Positions 1-6,241 of a DNA stretch of 13,719 nucleotides are shown one piece after another; position 1 is the first letter of the stretch; each line of letters begins with the position of its first letter. The translations under genes and the position numbers were made by a program. Under the pieces are notes generated by a model. That model did not search any database, was not told where the DNA came from, and worked only from the letters and a program-made list of their open reading frames with translations. Source of the DNA: Acidobacteriota bacterium (GTDB taxonomy: Bacteria; Acidobacteriota; Blastocatellia; Pyrinomonadales; Pyrinomonadaceae); the NCBI GenBank assembly GCA_963169175.1, contig CAUJFK010000341.1:1-13719 (forward strand), given 5' to 3'.

Positions 1-414
1 TCCGTCAAGGACTTTCTTGCCAAACAGCGCGCCGAGAAAGCAAAAAAGGAGCACGAAGAACTCCTTCAGCGCGGCGACGAACTGCTTCAGCTTACCGGTC
101 AACTTGAGACAGCATACGAGCGGACCAAGAATTTGACAGCCGCCGACCTGAACAAGCTTGTGACGGTCGAAAAGCTGGCTGAAAAGATCCGCAAGAGCAT
201 GGGCGGGGATGATGACGACGACGATAGACCTGAGAGCGCGGTAAAGAAGGAGCCGGTCGAGGATGTCGCGGGCGCTGTTGTCAACCTTAAGGAAATGGCC
301 GTTAAACTTGTGGACGAGCTAAAAAGAACATCACGGTTCGGCATTTCCGCCGTAGCGATACAAACTTCTAATTCGGTTCTAAAACTGGTCCGGTTCCTAA
401 GGCTGAAAAGATGA
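1..414 (+). CDS. C-terminal part of a charged hypothetical protein (cut by left edge)
   Basis: The frame is open from base 1 to a TGA at 412-414, giving 137 visible residues; the true start lies upstream of the window. I do not recognise the family. The first ~70 visible residues are rich in Lys, Glu and Gln with heptad-like spacing and probably form a helix or coiled coil. A run of six Asp follows (bases ~208-226), then a short acidic linker and a basic, hydrophobic C-terminal tail ending LRLKR. No signal peptide, membrane segment or catalytic motif is visible in this part. Its stop overlaps the start of the exported VWA protein by ATGA, so the two are probably translationally coupled and may work together. 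Coding status is well supported by the open frame and the overlap; the function is unknown. Confidence 0.75.
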   Translation, partial: SVKDFLAKQRAEKAKKEHEELLQRGDELLQLTGQLETAYERTKNLTAADLNKLVTVEKLAEKIRKSMGGDDDDDDRPESAVKKEPVEDVAGAVVNLKEMAVKLVDELKRTSRFGISAVAIQTSNSVLKLVRFLRLKR

Positions 415-1325
415 TCCCGCCCATTTCGCGCCCGGCGCGCTCATTCCTTGTTCCTGTATTCCTATTGGCATTGGCGTTCGCAGCCCCGGTGTTGTGTCAG
501 GGCGACGACTCGGTGATCAAGGTAGATTCGGCCACCGTTGTTCTGAACGCTACTATACTCGATGCCGGCGGCGGCGTTGTTTCGGGACTCCGGCGTGAGC
601 AGTTCAGTGTCTTTGAGAACGGCCGCAAGCAAGAGGTAACTTATTTTTCGGCGGCTGAAACTCCGTTTGCCGCTGTCATGCTGATAGATACGTCAGGGAG
701 CATGGAATCGCGGCTTAGCATGGCACGCTCGGCCGCCATAACCTTTCTGGACGGACTTCGTGTGGATGACAACGTTGCGGTTTACCGCTTTGCTTCCAAG
801 GTTGAGATAGTGCAGGAATTTTCCGGCAGCCGCGACATCTCGGAGAGTATTTTTGATGTAAAGGCAGACGGAATGACCGCCCTTAATGATGCGATCTTCA
901 AAGCAGCTGAGGAACTTAAGGCGCGGCCTGAGAAGCGCAGGGCCGTGATCGTTATCTCAGACGGTGCGGACAATATCAGCGGCAGGTCCGCCGGCCGGGC
1001 GTTGAAGGCCGCTCTCGAAGCTAAAGCCTTGATCTACACCGTCGATATGTCGAGCGCCGACACGAGTGGAAAAGATCGAATGCAGAATCAAGGCGTGCTC
1101 AAAGACTTTGCTGAAAAAAGCGGCGGTCGATTTATTGCAGCCGAGGGCGGGCCGGCACTTCGTTTGGGATTAAAAGGTATTGTTGATGAGCTTGGTATCC
1201 AATATACGCTTGGCTACGAGCCTTCGGATCAGGAAAAGGACGGCAAATGGCGGGCGATCGAATTGAGGGTCGCTAAGCCAAAATTGACGATCCGGACGCG
1301 GAAAGGTTATACGGCCGGAAAGTAG
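411..1325 (+). CDS. Exported VWA-domain protein (VWFA-related Acidobacterial family)
   Basis: 304 aa. Residues 1-30 look like a signal peptide: Arg-containing start, hydrophobic stretch 12-25, likely cleavage near Cys29/Gln30. That Cys is not in a good lipobox. Residues ~38-80 resemble the short N-terminal module of this family, with a FSVFENG motif. The VWA fold follows, with a complete MIDAS: DTSGS at 93-97, Thr156 in GMTALND, and Asp184 in ISDGADN. The C-terminal part carries the family-like YTLGYEP (265-271) and ends in RKGY (297-300). The protein probably binds a divalent metal and a protein ligand outside the cytoplasmic membrane; the partner is not known. ATG 411 overlaps the previous stop (ATGA), and AAGG eight bases upstream supports this start. 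The family name is from memory of conserved motifs; the VWA assignment itself is secure. Confidence 0.9.
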   Translation: MIPPISRPARSFLVPVFLLALAFAAPVLCQGDDSVIKVDSATVVLNATILDAGGGVVSGLRREQFSVFENGRKQEVTYFSAAETPFAAVMLIDTSGSMESRLSMARSAAITFLDGLRVDDNVAVYRFASKVEIVQEFSGSRDISESIFDVKADGMTALNDAIFKAAEELKARPEKRRAVIVISDGADNISGRSAGRALKAALEAKALIYTVDMSSADTSGKDRMQNQGVLKDFAEKSGGRFIAAEGGPALRLGLKGIVDELGIQYTLGYEPSDQEKDGKWRAIELRVAKPKLTIRTRKGYTAGK

Positions 1326-1338
1326 ATACTCCCGGCCG
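1312..1338. other. GC-rich inverted repeat at the vwa-dodecin convergence
   Basis: CGGCCGG (1312-1318) can pair with CCGGCCG (1332-1338) across a 13-base loop that contains the vwa stop codon. It sits where the + strand vwa gene and the - strand dodecin gene converge. No T-run follows on either strand, so a canonical intrinsic terminator is not shown. It could slow or end transcription by other means, or be chance. Confidence 0.25.
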
Positions 1339-1366
1339 GATCAAAACATCACATTCTAACAGCCGA

Positions 1367-1585
1367 TCATTCATCGTCATCATCATCGGACAGCACGAAC
1401 GTAAGGATCATCGTAACCCTGTAGTCGGTAACGTTTCCGTTCTCGATCTCTACCTTCTGCTCTTTTACCCACGCCGATCGAATGTTGTTTATCGTTTTCG
1501 AAGCGCGCTGGATCCCTGATTTGATCGCATCCTCGAAACCGGATGCGGATGAAGACGTTATTTCAATATTTTTTGCAACAGCCAT
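1367..1585 (-). CDS. Dodecin (flavin-binding small protein)
   Basis: 72 aa, the usual dodecin length. Family motifs are clear: IEITSSS near the N-terminus, FEDAI, ASKT, INNIRSAWVKEQ and YRVTMILTFVL. Trp39 matches the aromatic residue that stacks on the flavin in characterised dodecins. These proteins form hollow dodecamers that store or buffer flavins in the cytoplasm. The last six residues are DDDDDE, an acidic tail longer than I would expect for the family. The start is secure: GGGAGGT at 1595-1601 lies nine bases before the ATG. The stop of ddl is 34 bases upstream, so this could be the last gene of the rpoN-ddl run, though the strong Shine-Dalgarno means it could also be made separately. 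Confidence 0.93.
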   Translation of the reverse strand: MAVAKNIEITSSSASGFEDAIKSGIQRASKTINNIRSAWVKEQKVEIENGNVTDYRVTMILTFVLSDDDDDE

Positions 1586-1619
1586 AAAAAGTAAACCTCC
1601 CTGTTTATTCTGAAATTAA

Positions 1620-2756
1620 TTAGTCAGCGACGCGGCTTGTCTGATTTCGTGCCCTGTCGTCAAAACGCTGCTCGGCCAACTCGATCAACTGGTCAAGCAC
1701 ATCCCGGAACGCGAGGCCGGTTCCGGCCCACATTTTCGGGTAGCCTGAAGCTTCGGTCAATCCCGGCATTGTGTTGATCTCATTTATCAAAAGGCTGCCG
1801 GTGTCGCTGCGGAGAAAGAAATCGACGCGTGCAAGCCCTGAGCCATCGATCGCCTTAAAGGCGGCGATCGCCATTTGCTGAATTTTCGACGCAAGTTCGG
1901 CGGAAACCGGCGCCGGTACGACAAATTCGTTATTCCCGGTAGCGGAATATTTTTCCTGATAATCGAGAAACGCTTTGGCCTTGTCTTTAATGATGTATTC
2001 GCCTGGAAGGCTGGCACTCGGATCGTCGTTGCCAAGGACCGCACACTCGATCTCGCGCATTTTCAGGCCTTCCTCGACAATTATCCTGCGGTCGTATCGG
2101 GCGGCCAGGTCGATGGCGGCAACCAGCGACACGGCTTCGTCCGCCCTTGAGATACCGACGGATGACCCGAGATTTGCGGGCTTGGCGAAACACGGATAAC
2201 CAAGCGTGCTCTCAACATTCTTTATTATCCGATCCCGATCTTGCTCCCACTCGCGGCGGAGAAACCACACGTATCGGCACATCGGCAGCCCGGCCTCGTG
2301 GAAAAGCGATTTCATCACGACTTTGTCCATCCCGCAGGCCGAAGCAAGTACGCCGCATCCTACATACGGCAGGCCGGCCAGATCGAGTAAGCCCTGGATC
2401 GTCCCGTCCTCACCGAAAGTACCGTGGAGCGCCGGCAGGACGACATCGAGATGCAGATCAGCTATCGCGTTCGAATTCGCTGTCGTTAAAGTCAACCCGT
2501 GTGACCGTGGATCACCGAAGATACCAACATCTGCCTGCTCATCAAAGCCCGCAATATCTACAATGGAGCGGGCATTTTCGGGCAACAATTCTTCTGATGC
2601 TTGCGGATGCAGCCAGCGGCCGTCTTCAGAGATCGCGATCGGGACAACTTCATATTTCTCATGATCGATCGCATTTATCACGTTTCCCGCCGAACGTACC
2701 GATATCTCGTGTTCGCCCGATCTTCCGCCAAAAAGTAGTCCTACTCTTTTTTTCAT
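1620..2756 (-). CDS. ddl: D-alanine--D-alanine ligase
   Basis: 378 aa ATP-grasp enzyme that joins two D-alanines for peptidoglycan precursors in the cytoplasm. Residues 4-23 hold the GGRSGEHEISV signature with catalytic Glu15. HGTFGEDGTIQG is at 111-122 and CGMDKVVMK at 141-149. The ATP-binding KPANLGSSVGISR is at 192-204. An omega-loop DYQEKY (265-270) keeps the Tyr typical of D-Ala-D-Ala enzymes rather than VanA-type depsipeptide ligases. ARVDFF (309-314) and NEIN (325-328) give metal ligands Asp312, Glu326 and Asn328, followed by TMPGLTEASGYP. All key residues are present. The ATG has no good Shine-Dalgarno (AAGG abuts it), and the arginase stop is 24 bases upstream, so translation may depend partly on coupling. 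The C-terminal ~15 residues are a poorly conserved tail. Confidence 0.96.
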   Translation of the reverse strand: MKKRVGLLFGGRSGEHEISVRSAGNVINAIDHEKYEVVPIAISEDGRWLHPQASEELLPENARSIVDIAGFDEQADVGIFGDPRSHGLTLTTANSNAIADLHLDVVLPALHGTFGEDGTIQGLLDLAGLPYVGCGVLASACGMDKVVMKSLFHEAGLPMCRYVWFLRREWEQDRDRIIKNVESTLGYPCFAKPANLGSSVGISRADEAVSLVAAIDLAARYDRRIIVEEGLKMREIECAVLGNDDPSASLPGEYIIKDKAKAFLDYQEKYSATGNNEFVVPAPVSAELASKIQQMAIAAFKAIDGSGLARVDFFLRSDTGSLLINEINTMPGLTEASGYPKMWAGTGLAFRDVLDQLIELAEQRFDDRARNQTSRVAD

Positions 2757-2780
2757 CCTTATCGTTGTCCCGGTGCAGGC

Positions 2781-3728
2781 CTAAAGTATTGTCTTGCCGA
2801 GGGCTGAAAGTATCAGTTCGCAGGCAAGCTCAACGGTAATGTTGCTTTGGTCGAGCATTGGATTTACTTCGACAATTTCAAACGATCTCATGCCGCCGCG
2901 TTCGGCTATTACTTCAAGGGCAAGATGAGCCTCTCGATACGTGGCACCGCCGCGAACGAGCGTTCCCGAACCAGGTGCGAAGCGCGGGTCGATGACATCC
3001 ACATCGAACGTCACCGCGTAGCCGCCGGACGATTGCGAGGCAATATCGATCGCTTCGTTTACACAGTCGAGCATGCCGCGTTTATCGATGTCGCTCATCG
3101 TAAAGAAATGGCCTTCCAGCCCCAGTTCGCGTATTCGCCCTTTCTCGCCGTCATCAAGGTCGCGTGCGCCGACGTGGGCAAAATATCGCGGGTCAAGTTT
3201 GGGCGAAAATCCGCATAGATCAACCAGACCAGGCTCGCCATAACCGAGAAGCGTTGCCAGCGGCATTCCGTGAATATTGCCCGTGGGTGACGACGCCGGA
3301 GTATTGATATCGGCATGGGCGTCAAACCAGATCAGCCCAAACGATTCGTCTCGGTTGCGGAAATATTTCGCAACACCGGAGACCGAACCGATAGCGATGG
3401 AATGATCGCCGCCGAGGATAACCGGAAAGCAGCCGTCAGCAAGCCCGGTCGCGACGGCATCAGCAAGATTGCTGCACGAGGTCAAAGTTTCCTGAAGATA
3501 TTTAGGATTCGCACTCTCCAGTGCCGGTCCGGCCGGCCGGACTATATCGACGTTGCCTCGATCTTCAGCTTCGTAGCCAAGTTTGCGTATCGTATCAATG
3601 AGCCTGCCGCCATGGAGGCCGGCAAGCCTTATTGCCTCAACACCAAGCTCGCTTCCCGGCTTTCCGGCACCGTAACCGAGCGGAGCACCAATGACCGCTA
3701 CTTTTCTTAACAATTCCGGTTTCTCCAC
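2781..3728 (-). CDS. rocF: Arginase
   Basis: 315 aa ureohydrolase that splits L-arginine into ornithine and urea in the cytoplasm. The binuclear manganese ligands are all present: His109 (GGDHS), Asp136, His138 and Asp140 (WFDAHAD), and Asp242 and Asp244 (FDVDVIDP). Glu287 in FEIVEVNP matches the guanidinium-binding acid. The sequence NTPASSPTGNIHGMPL after the second metal motif is the arginase form, and argues against agmatinase or formimidoylglutamase. The start is GTG at 3726-3728; no other start nearby is better, and AAGTGGA a few bases upstream is a weak Shine-Dalgarno. The HPr stop is 11 bases upstream, so it is very likely cotranscribed with the PTS genes. A PTS or sigma-54 link to nitrogen metabolism is suggested by position only. 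Confidence 0.92.
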   Translation of the reverse strand: MEKPELLRKVAVIGAPLGYGAGKPGSELGVEAIRLAGLHGGRLIDTIRKLGYEAEDRGNVDIVRPAGPALESANPKYLQETLTSCSNLADAVATGLADGCFPVILGGDHSIAIGSVSGVAKYFRNRDESFGLIWFDAHADINTPASSPTGNIHGMPLATLLGYGEPGLVDLCGFSPKLDPRYFAHVGARDLDDGEKGRIRELGLEGHFFTMSDIDKRGMLDCVNEAIDIASQSSGGYAVTFDVDVIDPRFAPGSGTLVRGGATYREAHLALEVIAERGGMRSFEIVEVNPMLDQSNITVELACELILSALGKTIL

Positions 3729-3739
3729 TTTTGATCCAC

Positions 3740-4012
3740 TTAGATCTCACCAAATCCCGATGCAAAAAGTTCACAGACGGCTTCGAACGCGGCCGCTTCG
3801 TCCTCACCTTCCGCGGAAAGCAGCAGGACGGAATTTACAGGAGCCGCAAGGGTCAGGACATCCAGCATCGACCTGGCGTCCGCTTCGGCGGCCGTATCAG
3901 GCCTGCGTAGCCTTAGGCAAGATGTGTAGCACGCCGAGAGCTTGACCAATTGGGCGGCTGCCCGCGCGTGAAGGCCCAACTGATTCACGATCGTCAACTT
4001 GCCTTCAAGCAT
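3740..4012 (-). CDS. ptsH: PTS phosphocarrier protein HPr
   Basis: 90 aa, normal HPr length. GLHARAAAQLV holds His15, the residue phosphorylated by Enzyme I, and Arg17. ARSMLDVLTLAA (46-57) holds Ser48 at the place of the regulatory serine used by HPr kinase/phosphorylase. HPr passes phosphate from Enzyme I to EIIA proteins, here most likely the EIIA(Man) encoded just upstream. Neither Enzyme I nor HPr kinase is in the window. The ATG lies inside the end of the EIIA gene (8-base overlap, 4005-4012), a layout typical of coupled translation. The retained serine hints at an HPr kinase elsewhere in the genome, but that is inference. Confidence 0.94.
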   Translation of the reverse strand: MLEGKLTIVNQLGLHARAAAQLVKLSACYTSCLRLRRPDTAAEADARSMLDVLTLAAPVNSVLLLSAEGEDEAAAFEAVCELFASGFGEI

Positions 4013-4442
4013 CCTTTTTCAATTTTGCGGGCTCAAAAAGTGTCGCCGTCCGATAGATCGCCTGTTTGCCCTGCTCCTCGACCTCTTTTGCTATTTCGCT
4101 TAGGGTCGAATCTTCCGGGTGGGTCGCTAATTTGACGACCATAGGCAGATTTACACCGGTCACTATCTCGACCTTTCCGTCCTCAAGGAACATAGCGGAA
4201 ATGTTGGTCGGTGTCCCGCCGAACATATCCGTCATCAACAGGACGCCCGCATCCTGCGAGACGCTGGAGATGGCCCGCTGGATCTCGTCTTTTGCCGCCT
4301 CGACATTGTCGTGCCAGCCTATCGACACCGCAACGATATTATCCAGATCGCCAATGACTGTTTCGGCCGCCGCCAAGAGTTCGTTCGCTAACTGGCCGTG
4401 CGAAACGATCACCGCACCTACTTTATGCTTCGCCATACCCAC
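4005..4442 (-). CDS. PTS system mannose-type EIIA domain protein
   Basis: 145 aa, a stand-alone EIIA of the mannose/fructose/sorbose family. VIVSHGQLA places the phospho-acceptor at His15, and MTDMFGGTPTN (70-80) is the family signature. No EIIB, EIIC or EIID gene is in the window, so this is more likely a phosphorylation-state regulator than part of a sugar transporter. It is followed at once by HPr, its likely phosphate donor, with an 8-base overlap. The start given is GTG at 4440-4442, with AAAGG ten bases upstream; an in-frame ATG at 4434-4436 (two codons later) is the main alternative. The rapZ stop is 27 bases upstream. The target of regulation cannot be read from sequence. Confidence 0.92.
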   Translation of the reverse strand: MGMAKHKVGAVIVSHGQLANELLAAAETVIGDLDNIVAVSIGWHDNVEAAKDEIQRAISSVSQDAGVLLMTDMFGGTPTNISAMFLEDGKVEIVTGVNLPMVVKLATHPEDSTLSEIAKEVEEQGKQAIYRTATLFEPAKLKKDA

Positions 4443-4469
4443 ACCATCCGAACCTTTCGATCCAACAGT

Positions 4470-5405
4470 TCATTTTTGCATATCACGATGAACAACCGAA
4501 ACGTTGTACCCGTCCTTCTTAAGTGCATCGCGGAGAGCATTTGCGACCATCACCGATCGGTGCCGTCCGCCCGTGCATCCTATCCCAAGCGTCAGGTACG
4601 ATTTCCCTTCTTTTTGATAGAACGGAAGCAGGTATTCAATAAGGCCGGTGAACCGCGAAATCGTCTCCTGCACATCCTTGTGTTTGGTGAGGTACCGGAC
4701 GATCTTTGCGTTCTCACCGGTCAGGTCGCGGAGTGAAATTTCAAAATACGGATTCGGCAGATGACGAACATCGAACATCAGATCGACATCACGCGGATTA
4801 CCGTATTTGTGCCCAAAACTCACGATCTGTACTTTCAGCGATCCTTCTTCCGCAGCATGGCTGAACTTTTGAATTAGTAAGCGCCGAAGTGTGTGGACCG
4901 TCAGGTCAGAGGTGTCGATGATCAAATCTGCTATCGCGCGAATGTGGCCCATTGCGCGGCGTTCAGACCGGATCGAAGGCAGCAGGCCCCGTCCCTTTTC
5001 GGCGGGATGAGGCCGGCGGGTCTCAGAAAACCGCCGGCGGAGCACATCGTCCGATGCCTCGAAGAAGATCACGTACGGCCGCGATTGCTCCATTGCCAGT
5101 TTCTCGAGTTCGGCCGGAAACTCCAGGAGAAAATGTCGTTCGCGGATATTTATTACCAGAGCGGCCTTCTCTATCGCCTGCTTATCTTCATCGTTCGGCA
5201 GCATCAAACGGGCGAAGGTTGAAAGCATGGTCAGCGGCAGGTTGTCCACGCAAAAATACCCGAGATCTTCGAACGCGTTCGTCGCCGAACTCATTCCTGA
5301 CCCGCTAAGGCCGGTAATGATAACAAAGTTCGGTATAGCGGCGGCCTTGCGGACATTGCCGCGGCCGCTATCGCTTCTTGACTGTCTGGACCGTTTTGAC
5401 GGCAT
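4470..5405 (-). CDS. rapZ: RapZ-family nucleotide-binding protein with altered Walker A
   Basis: 311 aa from ATG 5405. In E. coli RapZ guides RNase E to the GlmZ small RNA and so tunes glmS; in this phylum its role is not established. The N-terminal P-loop domain has GLSGSGMSS (32-40): the Walker A lysine is replaced by Met38. Then come YFCVDNLP (50-57), RFSETRRPHP and a DTSDL motif. The C-terminal domain has FDVRHLPNPYFE, LRDLTGEN and GCTGGRHRSV (276-285), and ends near VVHRD, all family-like. The frame continues upstream to a TTG at 5442-5444 (324 aa). Neither start has a good Shine-Dalgarno; conserved sequence begins only near residue 26, so the shorter form is preferred. EIIA follows after 27 bases. 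The hpf gene is upstream across a palindrome-bearing gap. Confidence 0.9.
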   Translation of the reverse strand: MPSKRSRQSRSDSGRGNVRKAAAIPNFVIITGLSGSGMSSATNAFEDLGYFCVDNLPLTMLSTFARLMLPNDEDKQAIEKAALVINIRERHFLLEFPAELEKLAMEQSRPYVIFFEASDDVLRRRFSETRRPHPAEKGRGLLPSIRSERRAMGHIRAIADLIIDTSDLTVHTLRRLLIQKFSHAAEEGSLKVQIVSFGHKYGNPRDVDLMFDVRHLPNPYFEISLRDLTGENAKIVRYLTKHKDVQETISRFTGLIEYLLPFYQKEGKSYLTLGIGCTGGRHRSVMVANALRDALKKDGYNVSVVHRDMQK

Positions 5406-5535
5406 ACCTGGGCGAGATGACCAGACGTTTTGAGACACGATCAACCCGCGATGTAACGCATTCCTTCGTTTAACTTATTGTCGGCCAAGCCCGTAATAGA
5501 TAACTTTCAAGTAGTCTCTTGCCGAACACATCTAC

Positions 5536-5627
5536 TTTGTGCCCTTTGTGTCTTCAACTTGGAGACCTTTGTGGTAAAAAACACGATTAACACAAAGGCC
5601 GCAAAGAGAAGACACAAAGTTCGCAAA
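5536..5627. repeat. Large imperfect palindrome made of CACAAAG-like units
   Basis: Arms 5536-5573 and 5591-5627 (38 and 37 bases) are reverse complements apart from about eight differences, with a 17-base A-rich loop (5574-5590). Each arm is built from short units close to CACAAAG or CGCAAAG. It fills most of the hpf-rapZ gap, which is otherwise empty of recognisable genes. As RNA from the - strand it would form a long hairpin between hpf and rapZ, which could separate expression of the two halves of the operon by stalling, processing or mRNA protection. Similar degenerate CACAAAG repeats occur in intergenic DNA of several phyla (from memory). No T-run makes it a canonical terminator. Confidence 0.75.
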
Positions 5628-5656
5628 GGTACTTGGGACACGATCGATACTGTCCA

Positions 5657-6187
5657 TTAGGGTTCGATCAAGCCGTAGTTTCCATCCTTCCTGCGATAGA
5701 TGACGGAAATCCGATCGCTCTCAGCGTTACGGAAAACAAGAAAGCCTTCGTCATGGCCGTCAAGGATCATGGTCGCCTCTTCGACAGTGACCGGCTTAAC
5801 CTCGTAACCTTTCGAAGCGATCACGCGTGCTCGATGCGGGGTCGGCACCACCTCGCCGCCGTCTGTCGCCACGGCGCTGATCGGCTTTCTTTTGTGTGAT
5901 CTGTCAATGACCTTCTTTTTGACTTTCAGAGCCTGTTTTTCGATCTTTCCGGCAGTCTGCGCGATCGACTGGTACATGTCAGCGGAACTTGCGGTTGCGG
6001 TGAGGACCTCATTCCGCCAATTCACGACCATTTCCGCTCGATGCCGTCCGCGCTCGACCTCAAGAATGACGTGAGCCTTTGATGCCTTTCCGTCAAAGAT
6101 ATGTAAGATCTTTTGCAATTGTTCTTCAGCGTGAGATTTGAGGGCTGGTGTTACGTCGATGTGTCTGCCTGTGTATTCAAGTATCAT
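5657..6187 (-). CDS. hpf: Ribosome hibernation promoting factor, long form
   Basis: 176 aa. Residues 1-~97 are the S30AE domain (start MILEYTGRHIDVTPALK, then a basic segment ending KVKKKVIDRSHKRK) that lies in the decoding region of the 30S subunit. After a linker (~100-118) comes the S30AE C-terminal domain (119-176) with ASKGYEVKPVTVEEA, FLVFRNAESD and YRRKDGNYGLIEP. Two such domains join ribosomes into inactive 100S dimers in long-form HPF. The length and both domains mark the long form rather than the short enterobacterial Hpf/YfiA pair. AGGGGAAG at 6191-6198 supports the ATG. rpoN ends 54 bases upstream; rpoN-hpf adjacency is widely conserved. A stress or stationary-phase role is expected from the family. 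Confidence 0.95.
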   Translation of the reverse strand: MILEYTGRHIDVTPALKSHAEEQLQKILHIFDGKASKAHVILEVERGRHRAEMVVNWRNEVLTATASSADMYQSIAQTAGKIEKQALKVKKKVIDRSHKRKPISAVATDGGEVVPTPHRARVIASKGYEVKPVTVEEATMILDGHDEGFLVFRNAESDRISVIYRRKDGNYGLIEP

Positions 6188-6216
6188 ACGCTTCCCCTAG
6201 AAGTTCGGTGCCAGGT

Positions 6217-6234
6217 GCGGGCGGGACAGCCCGC
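6217..6234. other. GC-rich hairpin in the rpoN-hpf gap
   Basis: GCGGGC (6217-6222) and GCCCGC (6229-6234) form a perfect 6-bp stem with a 6-base loop between the rpoN stop and the hpf Shine-Dalgarno. No T-run follows on the - strand, so read-through into hpf is expected. It might dampen transcription, protect an mRNA end, or be a remnant of a dispersed repeat. Confidence 0.35.
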
Positions 6235-6241
6235 GGCGGCG

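Noticed and set aside
208..226. GAT/GAC run as a DNA tandem repeat
   Set aside because: It mixes GAT and GAC codons and simply encodes six aspartates; no sign of a nucleotide-level repeat.
2147..2839. 230-codon + strand open frame
   Set aside because: It lies antisense over ddl, whose motifs are complete; its translation is Arg/Ser/Pro-rich without domain signs, typical of a shadow frame.
2781..3728. Agmatinase or formimidoylglutamase instead of arginase
   Set aside because: The stretch NTPASSPTGNIHGMPL after the DAHAD motif is the arginase form.
5536..5627. CACAAAG units as a CRISPR array
   Set aside because: Units are short, irregular, degenerate and arranged as inverted arms; there are no uniform repeats and spacers and no cas genes.
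5445..5656. A promoter for rapZ in the hpf-rapZ gap
   Set aside because: TTGAAA and AT-rich patches exist on the - strand, but no -10 sits at acceptable spacing.
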